Made by a program: the position numbers and the translations under genes
Shown: positions 9,442 through 17,816 of the stretch, piece by piece
Layout of the letters: each line of letters starts with the position of its first letter
Position numbering within the stretch: position 1 is the stretch's first letter
The notes under the pieces: model-generated
What the model was told of the DNA's origin: nothing
Database searches by the model: none
What the model saw: only the letters and a program-made list of their open reading frames with translations
Assembly: GCF_005491425.1 (NCBI RefSeq)
Contig: NZ_CP028083.1
Location: 2,380,001 to 2,444,000, forward strand
Direction of reading: 5' to 3'
DNA: 64,000 bases
DNA from: Lysinibacillus sp. SGAir0095
Lineage (GTDB): Bacteria; Bacillota; Bacilli; Bacillales_A; Planococcaceae

Positions 9442-10433
9442 AAGTTATACAGCCTGGCTTACTGGCAACGATACAGGACAATGGAAGATATGGCTTGCAG
9501 AAGTATGGCATCATAGTAGGCGGTGCAATGGATACGATTTCCTTACGAATTGCAAATTTACTTGTTGGGAATTCTCAAGATGAAGGAGCACTTGAAGTAA
9601 CCTTGTATGGTACTTCCCTTTCATTTGAAAGTGATGAATTGATTTCAATTACGGGGGGAGATTTACAACCAACCGTTGACGAAAAAGTAGTGCCCATGTG
9701 GCGCCCATTATTGATACGAAAAGGCTCCGTTTTAAAATTTAATGCTGCCATTAGTGGTAGTCGAGCCTATGTGTCATTTTGTGGTGGGATTCAAGTGCCC
9801 ATCGTGTTTAATAGTAAAAGTACCTACTTACGGGCTGGTATCGGTGGCTTTCAGGGAAGGAAATTACAAAAAAACGATTATTTTGAAAGCGGGAAACGAA
9901 CAGAATTAGGAGAAAAACTTTTTCATCACCTTCTAAATAAACCATTCAATGCTTTTTCTTGGTCAGTAAAATACACGTCCTTTGTAAAGTTTAATAAATC
10001 GAAAACTATTCGGATTATTAGAGGTTCGGAGTATGAGCGTTTCAAAGAGGAGAGCATCAAAAACTTCCTGTCAACGCCATACATCCTCTCCACACAAGCA
10101 GATCGAATGGGGTACAGATTAAGCGGAGAAGCAATTCAATTAAAAGAGCCATTTGAATTATTATCTGAAGGTGTTACATACGGTACAATCCAAGTACCAT
10201 CCAATGGTCATCCAATTATTTTAATGGCAGATCGCCAAACAACTGGAGGATATCCAAAAATAGGTCAAGTCATTTCTGCAGATTTACCATCCCTTGCACA
10301 AATGCAGCCAACCGATATCATTAACTTCAAAGAAATAACCCTTGAAGAAGCGCAAATGGCGTTAATTGAGCAAGAGAAACAACTTAATGAGTTGTCATTA
10401 GGTCTCCATATAAAACGGTACCAACTGCAATGA
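9432..10433 (+). CDS. pxpC: 5-oxoprolinase subunit C (KipA-type, biotin-dependent carboxylase-like fold)
   Basis: 333 residues from the ATG at 9432, five bases after GGGAGGTGATCAG. The family pattern is seen in KVIQPGLLATIQDNGRYGLQ, VGGAMDTISLRIANLLVGN, GALEVTLYG and MADRQTTGGYPKIGQV. It is homologous to the allophanate hydrolase subunit 2/UCA carboxyltransferase-like domain and pairs with PxpB as the catalytic part of 5-oxoprolinase. It is the last gene of the rightward unit. Confidence 0.94.
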   Translation: MGIKVIQPGLLATIQDNGRYGLQKYGIIVGGAMDTISLRIANLLVGNSQDEGALEVTLYGTSLSFESDELISITGGDLQPTVDEKVVPMWRPLLIRKGSVLKFNAAISGSRAYVSFCGGIQVPIVFNSKSTYLRAGIGGFQGRKLQKNDYFESGKRTELGEKLFHHLLNKPFNAFSWSVKYTSFVKFNKSKTIRIIRGSEYERFKEESIKNFLSTPYILSTQADRMGYRLSGEAIQLKEPFELLSEGVTYGTIQVPSNGHPIILMADRQTTGGYPKIGQVISADLPSLAQMQPTDIINFKEITLEEAQMALIEQEKQLNELSLGLHIKRYQLQ

Positions 10434-10480
10434 AAAAGGCTGTCCAGTAAAATAAGATTCTGGCCAGTCTTTCTGGTTCA

Positions 10481-10597
10481 CTAGGTTTTTGGTAATGCTG
10501 CTAACTCAATGATTTCTTGAAATGATAGTTCTGTATGTTCAATAAATAGATTTAATATGTCCATTGAGCGAACAACGGTTTTATTTTTATTTGTCAC
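10481..10597 (-). pseudogene. Truncated IclR-family regulator, N-terminal helix-turn-helix only
   Basis: A 38-codon reading frame starting with GTG and preceded by AAAGGAAG. It encodes KTVVRSMDILNLFIEH and LSFQEIIELAALPKT and then stops at TAG, exactly where IclR-type regulators continue through the recognition helix and the ligand-binding domain. A stop-bounded frame just upstream (10594-10692) overlaps its start as GTGA and may be the tail of another lost gene. KipR, an IclR-family protein, accompanies kipI-kipA in B. subtilis, so this may be the remnant of the pxp regulator, though it lies on the opposite strand. Confidence 0.6.
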
Positions 10598-10714
10598 TTC
10601 AGGTTTGTCTTCCTTTCGTACCAAATTTTTATGTATTCATGATATATCTTTTCCGTCATGTAAGCTATTGCATCTTGGCTGGGTAAATTATTTTAAAAAT
10701 TATGAAATCTCCTA

Positions 10715-11110
10715 TTACATACCTCTACTTTTTAATAATCTATACTCTTTCCAATTTCCGCTTGTTATTTCTTCTTTTAATAGATCATCATTATTTGAGA
10801 TATACACAAAGGCTAAAGTTACACCATCCATTGTGAAAACTTCTTGTTCGACACGTTCATATAAGTTATTTGTTCCACCCTCCGTATAGTCTTCTAATTC
10901 ATCTAGTAGTTTTAGTTCATTTTGTGTAACTTCATAAAGTTCCCCGACAGTTCGATGGGTTGCTGATGGTAGCAAGGCTGGATAGCCATAGCCTGAGTCA
11001 AAAAGTAAACCATGTGTCCAGCAGTTCTCCTCAATACAAGTTGCGTATTTTAATAGATGGGCATTTACTTCCCCTTTTCTTAATGTTCCATAAACAAAAA
11101 TTTTTTTCAT
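10715..11110 (-). CDS. Gamma-glutamylcyclotransferase-like protein
   Basis: 131 residues. It begins KKIFVYGTLRKGEVNAHLL, the YGTLR motif that lines the substrate pocket in the GGCT/AIG2 fold, and has YPALLPS and VGELYEV further on. GGCT-type enzymes release 5-oxoproline from gamma-glutamyl compounds; closeness to the 5-oxoprolinase genes makes this role attractive but unproven. Related small proteins have other gamma-glutamylamine activities. The ribosome-binding site is weak. Confidence 0.8.
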   Translation of the reverse strand: MKKIFVYGTLRKGEVNAHLLKYATCIEENCWTHGLLFDSGYGYPALLPSATHRTVGELYEVTQNELKLLDELEDYTEGGTNNLYERVEQEVFTMDGVTLAFVYISNNDDLLKEEITSGNWKEYRLLKSRGM

Positions 11111-11202
11111 TTATCATCATTCCCATTTATTTTTTTTATGACCTAATTTTACACCCTCACAAAGGACAATATGTATAAGTCTATTTAAGGTAGAAAAAAC
11201 TT

Positions 11203-11385
11203 TTAAAAAAGAGGCATGAAGAGAGCGAAAAAAAATGAATCTGTTCCGACAACTGCACCTAATAAGCCGCAAATAACATTTATAGTCCCTTCATTCCCAA
11301 ATACTAGAAGAAAAAGTTCAACTATCTTTTTTCTAGTAGTTGGGATATGAATGATAGATAAAATCGGTTTTACTAATTCGAATAA
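11203..11385 (-). other. Short hydrophobic stop-to-stop frame, probable gene remnant
   Basis: A 60-codon frame between two stops with no good start codon. It encodes a strongly hydrophobic sequence including RKKIVELFLLVFGNEG, INVICGLLGAVVG and FFFALFMPLF, which resembles the end of a membrane protein. I do not recognise the family. A near-palindromic hairpin (11296-11344) lies inside it. The rest of the 354-base gap between the GGCT gene and the protease gene holds no feature I can support. Confidence 0.25.
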
Positions 11386-11464
11386 CTAATTTTCTTCGTT
11401 CGCCGTTACTTACCATCATTGTTTACTGAACGAGTTATTTCACAATTTGGTTGGCAGTAGGTGA

Positions 11465-12178
11465 TTATAGTTTCCTTTGTATTAAAGAACCCACTAATTT
11501 CACACGGTTACCTACTGTATTAATTGGGATAGCATATCCAATGCCAAGATTCAAATTTCGTTGCATTTGCTTCATCAAAATTTGAATAATTTTAACAACA
11601 TTACTACTGCCGATCAACTCAATTTCTTTTGGTTTTGCCTGTTGAACTTCTGTCAAAAAATAGGACAGCCCTCCATGTTTTGCGTTTACAATGCCTACTA
11701 AATCACCATCTTCATTAAATAACGGCCCTCCCGAATTTCCGTGGTTGATCGATGAATCAATTCTAATTAATTCAGCACCATTTACCGTTTCAAAACCAGC
11801 GATATTTGCTGAAAGGGCGGTTATTTTTTTTATATTTAGAGGGAATCCCACAACAAATGCCTCCTGCCCAATTTTTACCGTCGAAGAATTTCCTATACGA
11901 ACCCCTTTCCCAATGGACTTGTCGACTTCTAAAATAGCAATATCTTTAATTGGGTCATTAAAAATTACTTTGCATTCTTTAGCATTCTCATTTCCTGAGA
12001 ATCTAGCAATATTTAAAAGATTAGGCTTAATACAGTGGGAGCAAGTAATGATCTTAGTGCCATCTCCAATTATTACTCCTGAACCTGATGTCATTATTTT
12101 CTTCTCTTCAGCATTATTTAAAACACAGACATTCACCACGGAGTCTTTTATTTCATCGAATTGCTTTGAAAAATTCAT
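11465..12178 (-). CDS. Trypsin-like serine protease without signal peptide
   Basis: 237 residues. The catalytic triad can be read as His in IITCSHCIKP, Asp in PIKDIAILEVD and Ser in INHGNSGGPLFNEDGDLVG, the layout of the HtrA/DegP-like trypsin fold. There is no PDZ domain, transmembrane helix or signal peptide, so it appears cytoplasmic. The ATG at 12178 follows AGGAGG by seven bases. It stands alone downstream of nothing obvious and upstream (same strand) of the decayed region. The substrate is unknown. Confidence 0.8.
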   Translation of the reverse strand: MNFSKQFDEIKDSVVNVCVLNNAEEKKIMTSGSGVIIGDGTKIITCSHCIKPNLLNIARFSGNENAKECKVIFNDPIKDIAILEVDKSIGKGVRIGNSSTVKIGQEAFVVGFPLNIKKITALSANIAGFETVNGAELIRIDSSINHGNSGGPLFNEDGDLVGIVNAKHGGLSYFLTEVQQAKPKEIELIGSSNVVKIIQILMKQMQRNLNLGIGYAIPINTVGNRVKLVGSLIQRKL

Positions 12179-12311
12179 TTTCAATCCTCCTAAATAATCG
12201 TCTAGCCTTGATTAATAGTATATGAAAGAATGTGTTTTCGGTTTTTCCCAATAAAATACCGATTGTCACATTTTACAGCTGAACAATTCCGATAAAAAAA
12301 GAATTTATCGC

Positions 12312-12357
12312 AAAAAAATACGCCTTCTTTACAGTCGTAGAACTGTTTAGAGGCGTA
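12312..12357 (-). terminator. spo0A terminator
   Basis: On the minus strand TACGCC...GGCGTA arms (12319-12357) with ACAGT/ACTGT pairing inside form a long stem, followed by a run of seven T residues (12312-12318). It lies about 70 bases after the spo0A stop. Confidence 0.85.
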
Positions 12358-12426
12358 ATAATTTTCGATAAAATTTGCTAGGTATGATTTCGCTTAAGTT
12401 TATACTACAGACAAATAGCAGTACCC

Positions 12427-13218
12427 TTACGAAGCTACCAATTCAATGCGAATTTTGTCCGCAATCATGGCGATGAATTCGGAGTTCGTTGGCTTTGATT
12501 TTAGGTGGTGGACTGTGTAGCCGAACATTTGCGAAATGGATTCGTAATTTCCGCGGTTCCAGGCCACTTCGATGGCATGACGGATTGCTCGTTCAACACG
12601 TGAAGGCGTTGTCCCGAATTTTTTCGCGATTTCAGGATATAGAATTTTTGTAACTGAGCCTAACAACTCAATATCATAGTACACCATTTGGATAGCTTCT
12701 CTTAAATAAGAGTAACCTTTAATATGTGCTGGGACACCAATTTCTTTGATAATTGCAGTAATTGTTGTATCTAACTGACGTTGATTCACTTTAGCTTGTC
12801 CTTCTGGTTGAAGGATGCTTTGTCTTTTTACACTCTCTGTTTTTTGTCCAGCACAGTGTAAGATTTTTTGTACAAGCTGATCAAACTCAAAAGGCTTTAA
12901 CATAAAGTATGAAGCACCATATGTAACAGCTTGTTTCATAACATCTTCTTGTCCAAAAGCAGTAAGCATAATGACTTGCGTTTTAGCAAAGGCATCATCG
13001 CTATACATCGCCTCAAGAACACCAAGGCCATCTAAATGAGGCATAATAATATCTAGAAGTAAAACGTCTGGATGAAATTCTTCTAACATTTTAATACAAA
13101 GTTTACCGTTAGGAGCAGTTGCTACTACTTCAATATCAGGATGATTTTCAAAAAATTGTTCCATCGTTCTGACTAAATCGCGGTTATCGTCGGCAATTGC
13201 CACTCTTACTTTCGCCAA
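12427..13218 (-). CDS. spo0A: Sporulation master regulator Spo0A
   Basis: 263 residues. The receiver domain (about 1-125) has the acidic pocket AIADDNRD, the phospho-acceptor Asp56 in VLLLDIIMP, and the conserved MLTAFG and LKPF. The C-terminal effector domain (about 150-263) holds the recognition helix in [20 protein letters not shown]. It is the end of the phosphorelay and controls entry to sporulation. The start is TTG ([11 protein letters not shown]), preceded by AAGGGGG. A sigma-H promoter and Spo0A boxes lie upstream. spoIVB is directly upstream, as in other Bacillales. Confidence 0.98.
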   Translation of the reverse strand: MAKVRVAIADDNRDLVRTMEQFFENHPDIEVVATAPNGKLCIKMLEEFHPDVLLLDIIMPHLDGLGVLEAMYSDDAFAKTQVIMLTAFGQEDVMKQAVTYGASYFMLKPFEFDQLVQKILHCAGQKTESVKRQSILQPEGQAKVNQRQLDTTITAIIKEIGVPAHIKGYSYLREAIQMVYYDIELLGSVTKILYPEIAKKFGTTPSRVERAIRHAIEVAWNRGNYESISQMFGYTVHHLKSKPTNSEFIAMIADKIRIELVAS

Positions 13219-13312
13219 AAAAATTCCCCCTTAGATTATAAACAACACATATTCTACTTTAATAGTATCCCATTTCAATTTATGCCACATATTTACCATA
13301 CTTGACAACTCT

Positions 13313-13341
13313 AATTTCGACAATAATAAGGAAAACCCTTT
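13313..13341 (-). promoter_or_regulatory. Sigma-H promoter of spo0A with overlapping 0A box
   Basis: On the minus strand AAAGGGTTT, an 11-base spacer and GTCGAAATT match the sigma-H pattern RNAGGAWWT-N11-12-RNNGAAWWT with one mismatch. TTGTCGAAA (13315-13323), a 0A-box, overlaps the -10 element, and a second box-like TGTCGATT lies upstream at 13385-13392. This is the arrangement expected for autoregulation of spo0A. Confidence 0.7.
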
Positions 13342-13464
13342 TTTTTAACGAAAAATAATTATGTAGTACGAAGGTTTCTTTTCAAATCGACATTTTTCTA
13401 ACAAAACCAACCCGTATAGTAAGTAATTCTTTAGGTACTTGCTTTATTTTAATAAAAAAAAAGG

Positions 13465-13500
13465 AAAAAGACTATAGTTTTTAAAAATTATAGTCTTTTT
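13465..13500 (-). terminator. spoIVB terminator
   Basis: Perfect 12-bp arms AAAAAGACTATA and TATAGTCTTTTT, with the U-run formed by the arm itself on the minus strand. It lies 13 bases beyond the spoIVB stop. Confidence 0.8.
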
Positions 13501-13512
13501 ACCTTAGATTCC

Positions 13513-14463
13513 TTATTTTGGTTTTTTCTTTAACATTTCATTTACTGTTATTGCCGCACCCTTTGATGGCTGTTCGACAAACATATGGGTCACTGCCCCA
13601 ACAAATTTTCCGTTCTGTATTACTGGGCTACCACTCATTCCCTGAAGTATACCACCTGTTTTTTCGAGTAGCTCTTTATCCGTTACAACGAATTGTAAAA
13701 AATTATCCTCAAGTTTTACGATATCAATATCAAACGCTTCAACTTCCGAACCTTCAATAGCTGTATAAATCTCAGCTTTCCCTAATGCAATTTCTTCATC
13801 CTTCATTATTTCAATTGGTTTACGTAAATTATTTTTAATTTCGCTTTCCCAGCTGCCAAAAATACCATACAAATCATTCGATTTTACATTTCCCAAGCGA
13901 ATGTTGTTATTTTCAATAACCGAGATTTTATAGCCAGGATTCCCGGGGCTGCTTTTCTTGATCTGCTCAATGGAGGCTAAAAAAATTGAACCATCAGTAA
14001 AGTTTGGTGGCTCATTTAATACACCATCAATTATTTGATGGCCCAACGCACCGTATTGTTTCGATTCCGGATCTATAAAGGTTAATGTCCCAATGCCATC
14101 CGTTTCATCTTTCAAAAAGGGCAAAATATTATTTGCCTGCTCGCTTGTCAATGAAATATCACGTTGCTCATGTGCTTTTTGTTTTACGGATAACGTTAGC
14201 TCTTGGGAGTTTATCTGTTGTTTAATTTTATCAACCGATGTTACTTCTGAGCCGTTTACTCCTTTGATTACGTCACCTTTTTTTAGCCATTGACCATTTG
14301 GCAACAAAACATCATGGGCGACGTAAACAAATGGCAATTGTAACTGTATCCCAATTGATTCACCCATTGGAATTAATTTTCTCGCAAAGGCTTCTGCATT
14401 TGGCGATAAAATGAACACCATGAGTAATAGAAAAGTCAACAGATTACGCAAATGGCACTTCAT
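13513..14463 (-). CDS. spoIVB: SpoIVB peptidase
   Basis: 316 residues, shorter than the roughly 425 of B. subtilis SpoIVB. An N-terminal hydrophobic signal/anchor (about 5-25) is followed by a PDZ region (VAHDVLLPNGQWLKKGDVIKG) and the S55 peptidase domain. Catalytic residues can be read as His in YGALGHQI, Asp in VVTDKELLEKTGG and Ser in GMSGSPVIQNG. It is secreted from the forespore and triggers sigma-K activation by cleaving SpoIVFA. AAAGGAGGTG precedes the ATG. It lies between recN and spo0A as usual. Confidence 0.96.
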   Translation of the reverse strand: MKCHLRNLLTFLLLMVFILSPNAEAFARKLIPMGESIGIQLQLPFVYVAHDVLLPNGQWLKKGDVIKGVNGSEVTSVDKIKQQINSQELTLSVKQKAHEQRDISLTSEQANNILPFLKDETDGIGTLTFIDPESKQYGALGHQIIDGVLNEPPNFTDGSIFLASIEQIKKSSPGNPGYKISVIENNNIRLGNVKSNDLYGIFGSWESEIKNNLRKPIEIMKDEEIALGKAEIYTAIEGSEVEAFDIDIVKLEDNFLQFVVTDKELLEKTGGILQGMSGSPVIQNGKFVGAVTHMFVEQPSKGAAITVNEMLKKKPK

Positions 14464-14564
14464 AGTCCACCTCCTTTAAGATTTGTACATTTACTATGTG
14501 TCACTTGTACATCAATAATGAGAGGTAAATATTTGTCGTGTGTAAACTAAAGAAAGGGGGAATA

Positions 14565-14593
14565 AAGGAGTAGCCTTGTCATTGCTACTCCTT
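14565..14593 (-). terminator. recN terminator
   Basis: Perfect arms AAGGAGTAGC and GCTACTCCTT, nine-base loop, followed on the minus strand by TTATT. It lies about 45 bases beyond recN. Confidence 0.7.
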
Positions 14594-14636
14594 AAACTGT
14601 ATTTGACAAATATTTTAGTCGAAAAATCTTTTGCCG

Positions 14637-16340
14637 TTAACCAAACAAGTTTTTCATTTCCTGTTTTCGTAAGTCGGCAAGTTTCAAAAGTTCCGAAGCA
14701 TGTTGTAAAGTGAGGTCAGTTATTTCAGAACCACTCATCATACGACTGATTTCTTCTACCCGATTTTGGATATCGATATTAGAAACCGTTGTATATGTTC
14801 TATTTTGTTCCACCTGCTTACGAATTAAATAATGCTGATCTGCCATTGCCGCAACTTGTGGTAAATGAGAAATACAAAGTACTTGTGAGGAAATGGATAT
14901 TGCTGCAATTTTTTCAGCAATCGCTTGTGCAACTCGGCCGCTAACACCAGTATCCACTTCATCAAAAATAATAGATGTAATGCCATTAGATGAAGAAAAC
15001 ATCGTCTTAAGTGCTAACATTATTCGAGATAACTCTCCACCTGATGCAATTCTTGGTAAAGATTTAGGTGGCTCACCAACATTGGTTGATATATAGAATG
15101 ATACATAGTCTTTCCCATTGGAATCAAAACTATGTAAGGTTTCAAAATTAACAATAAATTTCGCTTTTTCCATATGTAAATCACGCAATTGCTCCATGAT
15201 GGCTTCACTTAATTTTAATGCGCTTTGCTTTCGAATTTTCGTTAATGAAAGCGCTAGTTGTTCTAGTTCTTTCTCCATGTCACTTAATTTTTTCTCGTAA
15301 TTTTGAATGGTTTCGTCGCGATTTTGCAATTGAATTAATTCATCCTGAATTTTTTCAAAATATGTTAAAATATCCTCGACAGTATTTCCATACTTCCTTT
15401 TCATTGTTTGGTATTGTGCCAATCGATGTTCGACTTCATTTAATCTCTCCGGATCAAACTCCAGCTCATCCAGTACATTTTTGATTTGGTAGGCTGCATC
15501 CTGTAATGCATAAAAGGCTGAACTAACTGTTTCAGAGGCTTCATTAAATTGTTCATCTATCTCGACGATATCCTCTAAGGCATTCATTGCATCACCTATA
15601 TTATCAAGGCCCTTTAATTCACCTGAAATGGATTCGTAGGCAATATTAGCCCGTTCAAAGATTTTATGAAAATTAGACAATCGTCTACGTTCTTCAACTA
15701 GCTGCTCTTCTTCGCCCAATTTCAAATTCGCATCTTCCAATTCATTAATTTGGAATTGATATAAATCAATACGTTGTGCAAGTCGTTGTTCATCTAGGTT
15801 GATTGAGGCAATTTCACGTTTAAATTCTCTATATGCCTGATATTTTTCTGTATATTTTTCTTTGACTGAAGTCAGTTCATGATGGGCAAAATGATCAAGT
15901 AAATCGATATGTCTTTTTTCATCCATTAACTCTTGACTTTCATGCTGACCATGAATATCGATTAATGTCGAGCCTATTTCCCTGAGTATGGAAAGCGTTA
16001 CTAACTTGCCATTCACACGACAGACACTTTTTCCATTTTCGTTAATATCTCTCCGAAGAATAATCATTCCTTCTTCACTTTCAATCCCATATTCCTGAAG
16101 TTTTTCATAGATTGGATGACTCTCGTTTAAAATCATAAACAATCCTGTTAACTCGGCTTTTTTAGCACCATGTCTTATAAATTCAAGAGAAGCTCGTCCA
16201 CCAGCGAGTAAATGAACGGCATCAATTATAATGGATTTTCCTGCACCTGTCTCACCGGTTAGGACAGTTAATCCTTCTGAAAAGTCCACAGTTAATTCAT
16301 CAATGATTGCGAAATTACGAATACTAAGTTCTTTTAACAA
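14637..16340 (-). CDS. recN: DNA repair ATPase RecN
   Basis: 567 residues, normal for RecN. The Walker A motif is LTGETGAGKSIIIDAVHLL near the N-terminus, long coiled-coil arms fill about 150-370, the ABC signature is RIASGGELSRIMLAL and Walker B is SIIFDEVDTGVSG. This SMC-like protein organises DNA ends during double-strand break repair. The start appears to be TTG (MLKELSIRNFAI), eight bases after GAGGTG; the nearby ATG is out of frame. argR lies upstream on the same strand. Confidence 0.97.
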   Translation of the reverse strand: MLKELSIRNFAIIDELTVDFSEGLTVLTGETGAGKSIIIDAVHLLAGGRASLEFIRHGAKKAELTGLFMILNESHPIYEKLQEYGIESEEGMIILRRDINENGKSVCRVNGKLVTLSILREIGSTLIDIHGQHESQELMDEKRHIDLLDHFAHHELTSVKEKYTEKYQAYREFKREIASINLDEQRLAQRIDLYQFQINELEDANLKLGEEEQLVEERRRLSNFHKIFERANIAYESISGELKGLDNIGDAMNALEDIVEIDEQFNEASETVSSAFYALQDAAYQIKNVLDELEFDPERLNEVEHRLAQYQTMKRKYGNTVEDILTYFEKIQDELIQLQNRDETIQNYEKKLSDMEKELEQLALSLTKIRKQSALKLSEAIMEQLRDLHMEKAKFIVNFETLHSFDSNGKDYVSFYISTNVGEPPKSLPRIASGGELSRIMLALKTMFSSSNGITSIIFDEVDTGVSGRVAQAIAEKIAAISISSQVLCISHLPQVAAMADQHYLIRKQVEQNRTYTTVSNIDIQNRVEEISRMMSGSEITDLTLQHASELLKLADLRKQEMKNLFG

Positions 16341-16444
16341 ACATACATCACCTCTTAAGTTTGCTTAAATTGCAGAAAGCTAAACATAAATACTAATTTA
16401 ATCATTGCAAATTATCTATACTTTTTTAGCCAAGCTAAATAAGC

Positions 16445-16894
16445 TTAGATTAACCCCATAATACGTTCTTTAATATCCTCGCGATCTTCTTCACGACGAC
16501 AGATGATGAGGATTGTATCGTCCCCTGAAAGAGTTCCCAAAATTTCTGGCCATTCTAAATGGTCTATTAAGACTGCTATTGCATTTCCGTTACCTGGTAA
16601 GGATTTAAGCATTAAGAAATGTGCAACACCATCAATACTGACAAATGAATCTGCTAGAGCTCTCTGTAATTTTTGTAAGGGATTAAATCGTTTATCTGCA
16701 GGTAAGCTGTACTTGTACCGACCATCTTGAAGTGGTACCTTTACAAGATGCAATTCTTTTATATCACGGGAAACTGTTGCTTGTGTTACGTTATATCCAG
16801 CTTGTTTTAAACGATCTACTAACTCGTCCTGTGTTTCAATTTCGCTATTCGTTACTAATTCCCTTATCCGCATATGGCGTTGACCTTTGTTCAT
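16445..16894 (-). CDS. argR: Arginine repressor ArgR/AhrC
   Basis: 149 residues, identical in length to B. subtilis AhrC. The N-terminal winged helix reads [19 protein letters not shown] and [20 protein letters not shown]; the C-terminal hexamerisation domain has the arginine-binding [14 protein letters not shown] and [10 protein letters not shown]. The ATG at 16894 follows AGAGGTG by six bases. It represses arginine biosynthesis and activates catabolism. An ARG box lies just upstream, which suggests autoregulation. Confidence 0.96.
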   Translation of the reverse strand: MNKGQRHMRIRELVTNSEIETQDELVDRLKQAGYNVTQATVSRDIKELHLVKVPLQDGRYKYSLPADKRFNPLQKLQRALADSFVSIDGVAHFLMLKSLPGNGNAIAVLIDHLEWPEILGTLSGDDTILIICRREEDREDIKERIMGLI

Positions 16895-16907
16895 GGGATT
16901 CACCTCT

Positions 16908-16925
16908 TATGAATATTTATGTATA
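16908..16925. promoter_or_regulatory. ARG box upstream of argR
   Basis: TATGAATATTTATGTATA matches the ARG-box pattern TNTGNATWWWWATNCANA with one mismatch. It lies about 14 bases upstream of the argR start, in position to repress its own gene. Confidence 0.55.
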
Positions 16926-16961
16926 TTTATACTAACATTTCATAAATAAAACCACAAGAAA

Positions 16962-16995
16962 AAGTGGATAGCCCTAATCCTAGAGCCATCCACTT
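16962..16995 (-). terminator. Terminator after tlyA
   Basis: Near-perfect 15-bp arms AAGTGGATGGCTCTA and TAGGGCTATCCACTT with a four-base loop, followed by TTTTC on the minus strand. It ends the ispA-dxs-tlyA side and separates it from argR. Confidence 0.8.
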
Positions 16996-16997
16996 CT

Positions 16998-17816
16998 TTA
17001 TTTTAATTCATTATGAGCTGATTCTACTACTTCTTTAAACTTCAGAAATGCTCCGATTTCCTGACCTTCTTTAGGGTTGACTAAATGGAATAAAAACTCG
17101 ATATTCCCTTCTCCGCCCGTTATTGGAGAATACGAGGCATCCTTTACAACAAAGCCTATTTCAGTTGCCATTTTTGCCGTTTCTTCGAGTACATCTAAAT
17201 GTACTTTCGAATCACGTACAATCCCTTTTTTCCCAACATTTTCTCGCCCAGCTTCAAATTGTGGCTTCACTAAAGCCATAACATTTCCACCAGGAACTAA
17301 GATTGTTTTTAAAACAGGTAAGATGAGCGATAACGAAATAAAGGATACATCGATTGTTGCAAAATCAGGTAAGCCTTCTGTAAAATCTTCCGGCTTCGAA
17401 TATCGGAAATTTGTCTTTTCCATCACCGTTACACGATCGTCCGAGCGAATTTTCCACGCTAACTGATTAGAGCCTACATCAAGTGCATAACAATGTTTTG
17501 CGCCATTCTGCAATGCACAGTCGGTAAATCCACCTGTAGAAGAACCGATATCGAGCATTAATTTATCTAAGACAGACATATCAAAAACTTCTAATGCTTT
17601 CTCTAATTTAAGACCCCCGCGGCTTACATATTTTAACTGAGAGCCCTTTACTTGAAGAGGTGCATCAATTGAGATTTTTTCGCCAGCTTTATCAATTCTT
17701 GTTTCATTTGAATAGACAAGTCCAGCCATAATAGAACGCTTTGCTTTTTCTCGAGTTTCACATAAGCCTCTTTCGACTAGCAAAATGTCTACTCGTTCTT
17801 TCATTTGCTTCGTCAT
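16998..17816 (-). CDS. tlyA: TlyA-family rRNA methyltransferase
   Basis: 272 residues. The N-terminal S4 RNA-binding domain is [20 protein letters not shown] (about 7-65), followed by an FtsJ-type methyltransferase domain with the SAM motif [20 protein letters not shown] and [18 protein letters not shown]. TlyA enzymes 2'-O-methylate rRNA; members were also called haemolysin-like (YqxC). Its ATG overlaps the dxs stop as ATGA, so it is translated with dxs. Confidence 0.94.
   Translation of the reverse strand: MTKQMKERVDILLVERGLCETREKAKRSIMAGLVYSNETRIDKAGEKISIDAPLQVKGSQLKYVSRGGLKLEKALEVFDMSVLDKLMLDIGSSTGGFTDCALQNGAKHCYALDVGSNQLAWKIRSDDRVTVMEKTNFRYSKPEDFTEGLPDFATIDVSFISLSLILPVLKTILVPGGNVMALVKPQFEAGRENVGKKGIVRDSKVHLDVLEETAKMATEIGFVVKDASYSPITGGEGNIEFLFHLVNPKEGQEIGAFLKFKEVVESAHNELK

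Noticed and set aside
10557..10889. Forward 110-codon frame
   Set aside because: It is the antisense of the GGCT gene and the IclR remnant and has no ribosome-binding site.
11296..11344. Long hairpin as a terminator of the GGCT or protease gene
   Set aside because: No U-run follows in either direction, and it lies inside an open frame.
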